From positions 104,501-168,500 of the forward strand of contig NC_090167.1 of NCBI RefSeq assembly GCF_017916325.1: DNA of 64,000 bases, read 5' to 3'. Below, in pieces: positions 1 through 8,785 of this stretch. Source of the DNA: Leishmania martiniquensis. Its lineage: Eukaryota; Euglenozoa; Kinetoplastea; Trypanosomatida; Trypanosomatidae. A program made the translations under genes and the position numbers. Under the pieces are notes generated by a model that was given only the letters and a program-made list of their open reading frames with translations, did not search any database and had not been told where the DNA came from. Every line of letters begins with the position of its first letter. Position 1 is the first letter of the stretch.

Positions 1-3000
1 GAATAGCGGTGGCTGGCTTCGCGGCAATGCCCGACTGGGAGATGATTGGGTTGTAGGCATCCGTGTCGAAGCGCAGAGCAGCGGAGATACCACGGCTCAC
101 GGAGACAATGTACAGCAGCGTCTCCTCGCGCTCGCTCTTCTTCACTCGCTGCGACGAGTGCGTGGAGTTGGCAGCCGTGAAAGCGTAGGTGACAAAGTTG
201 ATCGCTGCGCGCACAGTCATGGGAACACGAATGCTACTTGCAGAGTGCAGCAGGGATCCAGGGATGAAGGCGAAGTTGAAGGGTTCGGTTTCGCTGGTGT
301 TCGTGCTCGTACGGTGGGCAATGCGACGGTAGCTGAGCGAGGAAGCGTAGATGCCCCACGGCAGGTATGCGTCCGGGTTTTCGGAAAACGAGCTGCTCTC
401 CGTGTTCATCCAAATCTCCTCTTCATCCCGCTGGGGCTTCGGTGCATGGTCGCCATCCAGCAAAATATTGACGTAGCCGCTTGTCGCGCTGCCAGCGAGC
501 AGGCTCGACATCGCCTCCAGCACCGGTACAGAGAGTGTGAGGTACTGCAGCTGCGCTACTGTGTAAGAGTCGTTGCTGAGCTTGTCATCGTCGATGATGC
601 TCTGGATCTCCTCAGAGTTAATTCTCTTCGTCTCCTCGTGGATTCGGGGGAGGGAGATCATGATCCAGTCCGTTGTGCCGTACGTCCGCTCGTCCGCCAC
701 CGCGCACATGGACACGGTCACCTGCTCCTCTCCCTTCTCAATAGTTGCGGTCATGTTGTCCAGAGAAATTGGGTGGCTCTGCAGGCTCGGTGGCATGGCG
801 CACATACTCATACTTGTGAGCCGCTCAGGGGCGCCGTAGTAGCTCGTGCTCGCCTCCTTCGCCTCCTCCTCTTCGTCCGTGGGGCTGCCACGGGGGAAGG
901 CGAGGGCCTCGGCGTTGTACGGCTTTACTGGCACCGACGATCCGAGTGGATCCGGCACCGGCCAGTACGCGCTCGGGCGGCAGAGCTCCGTGTCGATAAA
1001 GCGCGTGTTGAGCTCGCTGATGTAGTCAGTCTGATTCACAACGAAATCGAACGTCTCACCGATCGACAACGTCACAGATATGGCGAAGGTGCCGACGGGG
1101 TACGCGTCTGTGGCCTCAGCCGACCCTGCCCCGTTCACACGAGCGGCAAACGTCACGCGAAGCGCATTCTTCGTGCTTACCGACGTGCTTGCGGACGTGC
1201 CGGAAGAGGCCTCATCGACGATGGGGCCCTCAAAGTCAGAGGCGTTGTAATCGAGCGCCTCGAACGTAACCAGGGCCCTGTCGCCGCAGTCCGTCTCAAA
1301 TCCGTCACCGGTGCCCGTGCAGCTGATCATCGTGCCGGTGCACATGGGGCACTCCACTTTGCTCGGTGAAGTCCACGTGGAGTTCAGCAACGCCGTGGAG
1401 ACGACCTTCAGCGAGAGGGTGGTGATGTTGGCGGCCGTCCTGTTGGCCGCGAAGTACGGGTAGAGCAGAACGGAGTAGCGGTAAAGTCGCTCACGGGTGT
1501 CTGTTCGCCTGCCCGCGGAAAACTGAATGTCAGAGCTCATCTGCAGCTGATGAGCCGCAGTACCGTCGAAAGAACGCGCGGCGGCGTCGACCGTGATTAC
1601 GTTGTGGATCTTTAGGCGCAGGCTGTAGGTGGTCTCCGTGTGTAAGATGCCAGCCGAGATGGACGTCCAGCTCGTCGGCTTCACAGATTGCGAGTACAAG
1701 GTGCCGACCAGGTACGTGCCGTTGCCCTCAAGCTTGAAGGTCGGAGAGCCGTCCGGCCGGCGCAGCGCTCGCAGCGACTCGACCGACGCCCTGCCCACCC
1801 ACGTAGCGTCGCAATCGTTGATAAACAGCCTCCATTGCACCGAAGGCGTCGCGTTGTTGTACAAGTTGTTGGTGGCGTCGCTGAGAGAAGGCGTCATAAG
1901 AGGCGCATACTTGCACGGGTCTGTGCGGTAGACGTCGCAGTGACGATGGTTACCGCCAAACTTCTGGTAGTAGTTGTCGCCCAACTTATACGCGTCGGCT
2001 AGCGTGTTGAGGTGGCCTGTCAGAGTCGCCATATCTGTCCAGCTCCAAATGTCGGTACCTTTGCCGGTGCTCGTCTGCTTGTCGAGGCAACCCGGATCGA
2101 AGGAGACGTGGGAGCCGTCCGGGACTGAGGAGGAGTTGAAGAGCCCCTGCGCGTCGGCCTTCGAGATGGGGTGGAAGGTCACAAAGCGGGCGGCGAGGTT
2201 GCCAATGGTGGTGTACGCGCGGATGATCAGGTCGCCCTCCACCGTGACGTCGAATTCGATCCCGTCCACGGCGCGAGCGTCCCTCCGCGGCGTCAACGCG
2301 ACACCTGTCGTGTTCACATCGAAGAGGTCCAGCGCCGAAGGATCGGCACGCCATGCGGCAGCGTCGCAGGTGCCGCGGCACACAATGGCGCCCTCCATAG
2401 CGTAGTAGACCTCGTCCTTGTCCTCGTGGACGACAGAGATGACCGCCGTACCACCACACGTGGCACCATCGCTCAAGCACGTCAGCCGGAAGCCGAAGGT
2501 GTCCATTGCGTCGCCAACCTCGGGGACATAAGGAGCGTATGTGAAGATCCCCGAGGAGTTCCACCGAAGTGTGCCATGCTTGGGCGCCTGCAGCGTTGCC
2601 GAGACGTTGCCCGAGTCGCAGAACAGGCCAGTAGCGAGGACGCGAGCTGTGACGCTGGAGAGCTGATCAGTGAGCGCTCCCTCCGCAGTGAGCGCCAGGG
2701 AGTAGTTGAAGTTGCCAGGGCATTGGAAGGTCGGAGCGGTAGTGGTGGTGGTCGTCGTCGTGGAAGGCGATACAATCAACGTCTGCACTGACATACAGGC
2801 GGAGCTGCCGCAGCTGACCAGGATATCGACCGTGTAGTTGCCATCCGGCACGCTCGAGTTCTTCGCGTTGAAGACAATCACCCGCGACGCGTTGGCCTCC
2901 TCGACGGAGAAGAGAAACGCGGCCGAGGCCAACGGGCCGGTGGCACCGACGACCTCCAGCATCGGCGCGTCGCAGCCGACAGCATAATTGGACGCTGGGA

Positions 3001-3463
3001 ATGTCATTCTCGCGTTGTTCTCCACCTGTACGGCGCTCGCGTTCTTGCAGGTGAAGGACGGAGCGGGGGTCGTCGTCGTCGTACCCGGGAAGACACGAAA
3101 GTACACGCGCGACATCCCACCGACGATCTTGTCGCCATCACACGCCACGGTGAGGTCAACATACGTGGTCCGCGCCCCGTTGGTCATGCCGGTGACGGCG
3201 GCTGTGAAGTGCATGAAGGGGGAAGTCACCCTAGGGAAGTTGGCACTGTTCCCGTGGGTATCTTTAATGGTGTAAATGAGGACACCTTCAGGGCATTCGA
3301 GCTTCAGCACACCGACCTTCAGCATCACGTGCGCCTCCTCACCCTCATTGGTCGGGAAGACACCCAAGTACGTGATCTCGCTGGCATGGACGAGCACGGC
3401 GGCGAAGAGGGCGAGCGTGATGAGCAACGCTGCTGCACCCCTTCTGTCGCACAAAGGCCGCAT
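1..3463 (-). CDS. Large secreted/surface-type protein, C-terminus outside the window
   Basis: The frame stays open from the ATG at 3463 to the left edge, giving at least 1154 residues. It begins with a signal peptide: a basic start (MRPLCDRR), then a hydrophobic core, with likely cleavage after VHA. The visible part is an ectodomain with many N-glycosylation sequons. Two Thr-rich linkers occur, near residues 128-132 and 235-242, the second a run of eight Thr. They separate Cys-containing beta-type modules. Around residues 285-340 the pattern (KHGTLRW ... GIFTYAP ... DTFGF) looks like a bacterial Ig-like/cadherin-like repeat. No membrane span is seen in the visible part; a C-terminal anchor could lie beyond the edge. 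I do not recognise the family. Function is unknown, and surface or secretory location is inferred from the signal peptide and sequons. Confidence 0.82.
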   Translation of the reverse strand, partial: MRPLCDRRGAAALLITLALFAAVLVHASEITYLGVFPTNEGEEAHVMLKVGVLKLECPEGVLIYTIKDTHGNSANFPRVTSPFMHFTAAVTGMTNGARTTYVDLTVACDGDKIVGGMSRVYFRVFPGTTTTTPAPSFTCKNASAVQVENNARMTFPASNYAVGCDAPMLEVVGATGPLASAAFLFSVEEANASRVIVFNAKNSSVPDGNYTVDILVSCGSSACMSVQTLIVSPSTTTTTTTTAPTFQCPGNFNYSLALTAEGALTDQLSSVTARVLATGLFCDSGNVSATLQAPKHGTLRWNSSGIFTYAPYVPEVGDAMDTFGFRLTCLSDGATCGGTAVISVVHEDKDEVYYAMEGAIVCRGTCDAAAWRADPSALDLFDVNTTGVALTPRRDARAVDGIEFDVTVEGDLIIRAYTTIGNLAARFVTFHPISKADAQGLFNSSSVPDGSHVSFDPGCLDKQTSTGKGTDIWSWTDMATLTGHLNTLADAYKLGDNYYQKFGGNHRHCDVYRTDPCKYAPLMTPSLSDATNNLYNNATPSVQWRLFINDCDATWVGRASVESLRALRRPDGSPTFKLEGNGTYLVGTLYSQSVKPTSWTSISAGILHTETTYSLRLKIHNVITVDAAARSFDGTAAHQLQMSSDIQFSAGRRTDTRERLYRYSVLLYPYFAANRTAANITTLSLKVVSTALLNSTWTSPSKVECPMCTGTMISCTGTGDGFETDCGDRALVTFEALDYNASDFEGPIVDEASSGTSASTSVSTKNALRVTFAARVNGAGSAEATDAYPVGTFAISVTLSIGETFDFVVNQTDYISELNTRFIDTELCRPSAYWPVPDPLGSSVPVKPYNAEALAFPRGSPTDEEEEAKEASTSYYGAPERLTSMSMCAMPPSLQSHPISLDNMTATIEKGEEQVTVSMCAVADERTYGTTDWIMISLPRIHEETKRINSEEIQSIIDDDKLSNDSYTVAQLQYLTLSVPVLEAMSSLLAGSATSGYVNILLDGDHAPKPQRDEEEIWMNTESSSFSENPDAYLPWGIYASSLSYRRIAHRTSTNTSETEPFNFAFIPGSLLHSASSIRVPMTVRAAINFVTYAFTAANSTHSSQRVKKSEREETLLYIVSVSRGISAALRFDTDAYNPIISQSGIAAKPATAI

Positions 3464-4534
3464 GGTGAGGAAAGCAGCGTGCGCGAGCGTATGTGCAACA
3501 ATAGGAAGGCGCAGACGATAAAGTCGGTAGAAACGGGAACCGAAAATGAGAGCGTTGACACCTCCTCAGGCTCGACCGCGCACGTGCAGCCACGGCGACA
3601 TACACAGAGAACAGGGAAGATGTGCTCTTACCGGAGTGAGCAGCAGCCACACACGGACCTCTTTGAGGGGGCCAAGGCCGAAACGGCGGCTCCTGCACGC
3701 AGCACACGCACGTGAAACAGCGGAAGTTCCTAACGCAAGGCGCGGGCGAGTGGGATCGGATGGGCGAGGGGGAGGGAGATGGGTGTGCACCACTGGGCTG
3801 CCTCGACGTCGGCTAAAGGCCAAGACAAGGCGGCAGCGAACGACAGACTACGAGAAAGTCAACAGAGCGATGGAGAGTAAAACTGCAGATGACGAGATGG
3901 AGAGAAGAAAGAGAAGTGGAGCGCACCCGCGCGTGCACTTGACGCTCAGGGAAAGAGTCGCTGCGATGCGTACTCACAAGAACGTGTATCAAGAGAGAGG
4001 CATACACGCACACAGAATGCAGCATGTGGAGAAGAGGCAGGAGAGGAGAGCGGGGACAGGTAATCGCATGCGACGGGAGCTCGAATGCCACCTGTACAGC
4101 GAGAGGAGTCATGGCGGGTGGCCCGCCCATGCAAGGACTGCGCCGTGTGGCGCACGACCATGAAGACGCTAGCGCAGGCCCTGGCTGTCCTTTGGTGGCC
4201 ACATAGCTAACTACACCCCCCGCGGGCAGCTGCCCCACGTATGTTGGTTGACGATGGCGGGGAAAGGAGGGCGCGGGAAGGTACGCGCACAGGCCCTTGC
4301 CTTCTCTTCATAGCTGGCTCCTCCCTACTGCTCCCAGCGCCTTTCCCTCGATACTTGTTGTATGTACGCATAAAGGGTAGTGCAGACGTGCTGCGCCGCG
4401 ACGCAGGAGGAGCCGAAAGGCATGCGCTGATGTCGCCAGCAGGTGCTGTGCATGAATCAGCGCCAGGCCGGCAGGGGTCTGGAATGGTAACGGTGGGGCG
4501 ATTGCCAACGACAAGAGAGCAGCGACCGCGCGTG
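3464..4534 (-). other. Intergenic spacer
   Basis: Non-coding spacer between B9D1 (upstream in transcription) and the surface-protein gene. It should contain the 3' UTR of B9D1 and the 5' UTR and splice acceptor of the next gene. Short frames on both strands are Arg/Pro/Ser-rich and look random. Nothing else is seen. Confidence 0.6.
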
Positions 4535-5236
4535 CTAAAAATCGAACCCCGCCGACTCCATCCCATTGATCATGACAGAAAAGTTCAGCTTCGCGTAACC
4601 GTCGAGTGGGCGTGCGTGAAGCATGACCTGGTCGTCACCGGTGCACAGGAAGGAAAGGTCTCGCAGCACCGGTTTCTCGTGGGTGAGGAAGCTAATCAGC
4701 TGCTGCCTCGACGTCGCGCTCTCCAGCTGCATCATGGGCACGTTTCTTGTGTGGTAGCCACTCCTCATCGGAACAAAGCAACGACCATAACCGATGATCG
4801 ACTCCCCACTCCCGAGGAGTTGAGCGTCGCTACCGTCGGCGCCACTCTGAGAGCCGCCGCCACCCTCTATGGTATGAAACGTAATGACGAGCTGCGGCCA
4901 GCCGAACGGGTTCGTGCTTGACAGCGCAAACTCAAAAGGTGCTGTAAAGCTGAAGTACGGAATGGGACCTTTCGCACAGTCGGAGAGCTGCGTCACCACC
5001 TCGGCGTTGTTGCTGTAGGTCGCTACAACCAAATCCTCGTCGTCTACAGCCGTATCATCGCCGCAGTCACCGGTGCTGTCCAGAAACGACCAATCAGGGC
5101 CGAAGAAGAGCTGCGTTCGGGCGAACATGGTGCCAGCCTCCACGCACTCCGCCCCCTCCAGGACGCCGTGCACCAACACTTGAAACCCCTTTCCTTTACG
5201 CGGGGCAGCGGCAGAAGGCGGCGCTTTCCAATTCAT
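4535..5236 (-). CDS. B9D1: B9 domain-containing protein 1 (ciliary transition zone)
   Basis: A 233-residue protein made almost wholly of one B9 domain, a C2-like beta sandwich; animal B9D1 is about 200 residues. Diagnostic segments are GPDWSFLD (47-54), an FEFALSSTNPFGWPQLVITF block (101-120), and IIGYGRCFVPMRSGYHTRNV (147-166) followed by a PMM motif. These match the B9D1 pattern (STNP[YF]GWPQ and GYG...P...G.H...[IV]PM) better than B9D2 or MKS1. Known role: B9D1, B9D2 and MKS1 form a complex at the ciliary transition zone that gates entry to the cilium. In this organism that would act at the base of the flagellum. A Gly/Ser/Asp-rich insertion (about 124-144) separates two strands. The start at 5236 is the first ATG and fits the family length. 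Confidence 0.88.
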   Translation of the reverse strand: MNWKAPPSAAAPRKGKGFQVLVHGVLEGAECVEAGTMFARTQLFFGPDWSFLDSTGDCGDDTAVDDEDLVVATYSNNAEVVTQLSDCAKGPIPYFSFTAPFEFALSSTNPFGWPQLVITFHTIEGGGGSQSGADGSDAQLLGSGESIIGYGRCFVPMRSGYHTRNVPMMQLESATSRQQLISFLTHEKPVLRDLSFLCTGDDQVMLHARPLDGYAKLNFSVMINGMESAGFDF

Positions 5237-6670
5237 TTTCCCTCACGACTCCCCGCACTGGCGGTGCCGCGTGTGGCGCAGAGAAGGGAGAAATTCAAAA
5301 AACGAGAAAAAATAGAGAGAAACGCCCGGACGGGCGAAGTGCGCAGACGACACTGCAGGAGGCCTGGTGAGAGACGGACTGCGAACAGAAGAATCGCGCC
5401 GTCTACTGATGGCAAAGTAAAAGAAAAAAAACGGCGCCAACCAAATGCCGATGTGCCCTCGTGTGATGTGTGGGGGGGGAAGGGGGGCCACACGACAAAA
5501 GGAGTGGCAGCGGCGGCGGCGGGTGATGTGCTGGTGCTTGTGGGGTTAGAGGGGGGAAGAGCAGGAGCCCAAGCAATGTGACGGCCCGCCCAGCCTCTCT
5601 CGTTGCTGTTTTAAACTGTCTAGAGGGGGGACGCGGGGGTTCGCTTGCGGCATGAGGGGTACCTGAATAGGGCTACGCAGGATAAATGCGTAAACAAGGA
5701 AGTAGAAAGTGGGGCGAAGAGACAGAGGGGGGGGCAGCGACGGTAGCGGTAGGCGTGGAACGGCGGGGTGCGCCACATTATGCGCTCGAGTAGGACAACC
5801 GAAGTGCACGCTTGAGGAGCCCCTCTCTCGCACCAAGACAACTTCCCTAGCTCTCGTGCGCGGCGCTACCACAATGGAGGGCGGCACATGCATGCTGCGT
5901 GCAAAGAGCGGAGCGGGCCCTCTTGCCGCGCGCACCTGTGCACAGGGATGTTGGCGCTATGTGGCGAGAGATGAGCAAAGCGCATGGCAGACGGGATGGG
6001 CGGCATTTGCGTCTCATTGACGGCAGGCGGACTTCAACGACGGAGACAAAAAAAGGGACGGAGCGATAGCAGCCACGCGGTGTATGCCACACGTCGACCG
6101 AAGCGCACGCTTGGACGCACGAGGAGAAGGGAGAGGAAGGGAGGGGGTGGGGGGCATGAAGAAGTGTGAGACAGTCGAGGAGGGGCGAGAGGGAGGGAAG
6201 GCAAAGGAGTAGAGCCTGAAAACGGGCTACCCGCGGCAAGTACACACGTCGCGCCCCCGCACATTCCCCCTCCTCCTCCATCCCTCTTCCGCTCATACCT
6301 CCTGTGCTTGAGTGTGTGCAATCTAGAAGATAGTATGTGCCTATGAGCGTGGCGCGCGTTGCCCCCTTTCGGGGTGGCGATGGAAGCCCTCTCCCCAGTC
6401 TGTGGCCCACACCGTGGTGAACTCCCTGTGGGGACGGCCCAAGGGCCGAACGATGAGGAGGTGACGTTCGAGAAGAGATTTGGTCGCCACAGAGACACAG
6501 TCGCCAACGCGCAAAGCACCAACACATTGAACAGAAAACAAAACCAATCTAAGCAACCAACACCGACAGTCGCCATCACACCCCGCGGCACACAGAGTCG
6601 TACAGAGACTGCAACAGCTCCACCGGAAAGCTACCGCGAGAAGAGAGTCGCCATGCGAAGCCGAGCGGCT
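5237..6670 (-). other. Intergenic spacer, 1.4 kb
   Basis: No supportable gene. Minus-strand frames up to 226 residues exist here but are Pro/Ser/Leu/Cys-rich, overlap one another in different frames, and read through long pyrimidine tracts (for example opposite the G-rich plus strand near 5704-5740 and 6120-6200). They are typical spacer artefacts. Confidence 0.6.
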
Positions 6671-7702
6671 CTATAAGCGCAGATAGAGCTGCAACACATC
6701 CCAGTAGTGGGCAGCGAGAGAGAGCATCACCGCGGCCGGGAGGAGGTAATAGTAAAAGCAGCGGATCCACAGCTGCCGCCACGCTGTGGCCCGTTGAACA
6801 GGCCCTCTGCACACCAGCCCCATGGCCTCGACTAATCTGGCGCCGTCCTCCAAGCTGCTCCGCCCCTCCGCAGGTGAAGGGCAGGTGGCCGCAGCTACGT
6901 GGCCCGCGTCGCTGCTGTTCCTCACAGAGCTGCCCGCAGAGCGGAAGAGATCGCCGTAGTAGACGCCACTGGCCCGGCCCGTGAATTGATCTCCATCAGT
7001 GCTCTCCTCAACGGGCAGCACGAGGGTGTGTGCGTCTTCCGCATCGGCCACAGCTGAGACGCCGTTCACGCTCAGCGGCGGCCCGCCCGGTAGAGGCGAA
7101 GAACTGCTAGGTTGCAGCGAGTCTCGCCACGCGTCGCCGGCACTTCGAGGACAAGGGGAGAGCGAGAGGCGGCTGAGCTCCACGCTTTCATCGGCGTCGG
7201 CGACGCTGCGAAGTGAAAAGCGATCGCGCGAGCGGCGAATGAGGCGGTGCGCTACCGGCCGCGCAAAGGAGATGTGCTTGTCGTGACGCTCCTCCGCGAG
7301 ACCGCTGGACTCCTGTCGGGCGTCACGCAGGGCGCTCTGCATCTTCTCGAAGGCGCCGAAGAGCTGACGGAACGTCTCCTCGCTAAGGCGGCTTCCGTGC
7401 TGAGCGAAAAAGTCCTCCATGAGCTCCGTGCGATGCTCCGCCATGCGCACCCATCGCACCAGAAACGCGTCCTCGTAGTCTTCGGCGGACAGCTGACCGC
7501 AGCGATACTCGATGCGTTTGCAGATGAACCCCTGCACAAATCGATGCATTGCCTCAACGGCCTCCGCGCTGAAGCTGGGCAAGAGCGGTGGCCACACTTC
7601 CCTCGAAGTGCACAGCGCCTCCACATCCACTTGCGAGAGGGGGATGCAGGGCGACTTACTCAGCCTTCCCTGAGCATTGGCATCGCGGGCACAGAGGCGC
7701 AT
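6671..7702 (-). CDS. Hypothetical protein with C-terminal membrane anchor
   Basis: The frame is open from ATG 7774 (367 residues). I prefer the internal ATG at 7702 (343 residues), because a pyrimidine tract followed by CAG (7714-7754) lies between the two and looks like the trans-splice acceptor. The N-terminal part (about 30-130) is helical with conserved-looking charged and aromatic positions. The middle is Ser/Asp-rich and low in order. The last 35 residues hold one hydrophobic span (FYYYLLPAAVMLSLAAHYW) ending close to the C-terminus, the layout of a tail-anchored protein. I do not recognise the family. Its reading frame and codon use look genuine, but no function can be given. Confidence 0.7.
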   Translation of the reverse strand: MRLCARDANAQGRLSKSPCIPLSQVDVEALCTSREVWPPLLPSFSAEAVEAMHRFVQGFICKRIEYRCGQLSAEDYEDAFLVRWVRMAEHRTELMEDFFAQHGSRLSEETFRQLFGAFEKMQSALRDARQESSGLAEERHDKHISFARPVAHRLIRRSRDRFSLRSVADADESVELSRLSLSPCPRSAGDAWRDSLQPSSSSPLPGGPPLSVNGVSAVADAEDAHTLVLPVEESTDGDQFTGRASGVYYGDLFRSAGSSVRNSSDAGHVAAATCPSPAEGRSSLEDGARLVEAMGLVCRGPVQRATAWRQLWIRCFYYYLLPAAVMLSLAAHYWDVLQLYLRL

Positions 7703-7713
7703 ACGAGCGCGAT

Positions 7714-7754
7714 CTGGTGGAAAGGTCGAGGCAACAGAAAGCAAGAAGAGAGGG
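7714..7754 (-). promoter_or_regulatory. Putative trans-splice acceptor for the tail-anchored protein gene
   Basis: On the transcribed strand a pyrimidine-rich run (plus-strand purines 7717-7754) is followed directly by CAG, with the AG at 7715-7714, only about 11 nt before the ATG at 7702. If used, the longer reading frame from 7774 would not be translated. Confidence 0.35.
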
Positions 7755-7774
7755 CACTCATGAACCGGCAGCAA

Positions 7775-8785
7775 GCAGGCAAAAACGCGCAGTCACAGCA
7801 GACACACATACACACACACAGACTGAGAGGGGGAAAGCAATGCTATGCAGCGCACGGCGCGAGGAGGCCGAGGCGGCAGAATCGTTACCAATGAAGGGTA
7901 CACCGAAAGCAAAGCTAAAACAGAAAAAGAAGAGGTGCCAAAGCGAACCCAGTGGACAGCTTCATGCGACTCGCGCGCGCGCTCCTCCTGTGCTGAGTAA
8001 CCTTAGAGACAAAGAGAAAGAGAGAGATGGAGGACAGCAAGAGGGGTTCGGTGAAGAAGAGAAGAAACTTGCGTCTAGAGGCGTGCGGGGCGCTCAGCGA
8101 GGATGCGGTCGCGAATGCACTCATAATCGGCACCGGCATGGCGTGAGCTGTGTGCCCGACCGCGGCGACTGTGTAGCACGAAAACTTTGCGTCATCGTGA
8201 TTTTTTTTCCTTCATTCCTTGGAACCTGTCGCCGCTGTCACAACCGAGCGTGCTCTTCTGTTGCCCCGCCACCCCTTTTTTCGGCCGACGCGCCTTTGCG
8301 CTCCACTCGGCAGTCCTGCGCACCGCTTCCTCCACTGAGCAGCGGCTTGAGGGCGTGTGAGCGAGATGGAGGGTGTGGGACGAGAGTCTTCACTCGCGCC
8401 AGGGCGCGAAGGGACAGGCGCACACGGCTTCCGCGGTCAGAGTGCCTTATTGCTGCTGCTATTTACATCCGTCGGAGAGTTGGCCAGCGCACTGGCGGCC
8501 CGAGAGGGGAGGAGGGCAGGATGAGGCAGCCACGCGCGATGAGGAACAGCGCCCATAGATAGGAGACGCACAACGAAAAAAGGAGTCACACAAATAAAAC
8601 AATTTGGACATCGAAGTGTACATACGAGCGCTGCGTGTGTGTGTGTGTGTGTGTTAACGTTTACTTCACGGCGAAAGCGGAAGGCAAGGGCGACGCCACT
8701 TCATTGGTGGTGAGGGGAAGGGGGTCGGCAGACAGAGGCACACATTGAGAGAGAGTCGATGTCGTTCTTCTGCTTCGCCACGCCA
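7775..8785 (-). other. Intergenic spacer with (GT)10 microsatellite
   Basis: Spacer between the XRRA1-like gene and the tail-anchored protein gene. It includes a perfect (GT)10 run at 8635-8654 and several purine-rich (plus) tracts. No gene is seen. Confidence 0.6.
8635..8654. repeat. (GT)10 microsatellite
   Basis: Perfect dinucleotide run of 20 bases in the 3' flank of the XRRA1-like gene. CA/TG runs are common in Leishmania spacers and are often length-polymorphic. Confidence 0.9.

Noticed and set aside
4535..4560. tRNA B-box-like string (TCGAACCCC) at the end of B9D1
   Set aside because: It is the last codons of B9D1; no cloverleaf can be formed around it.
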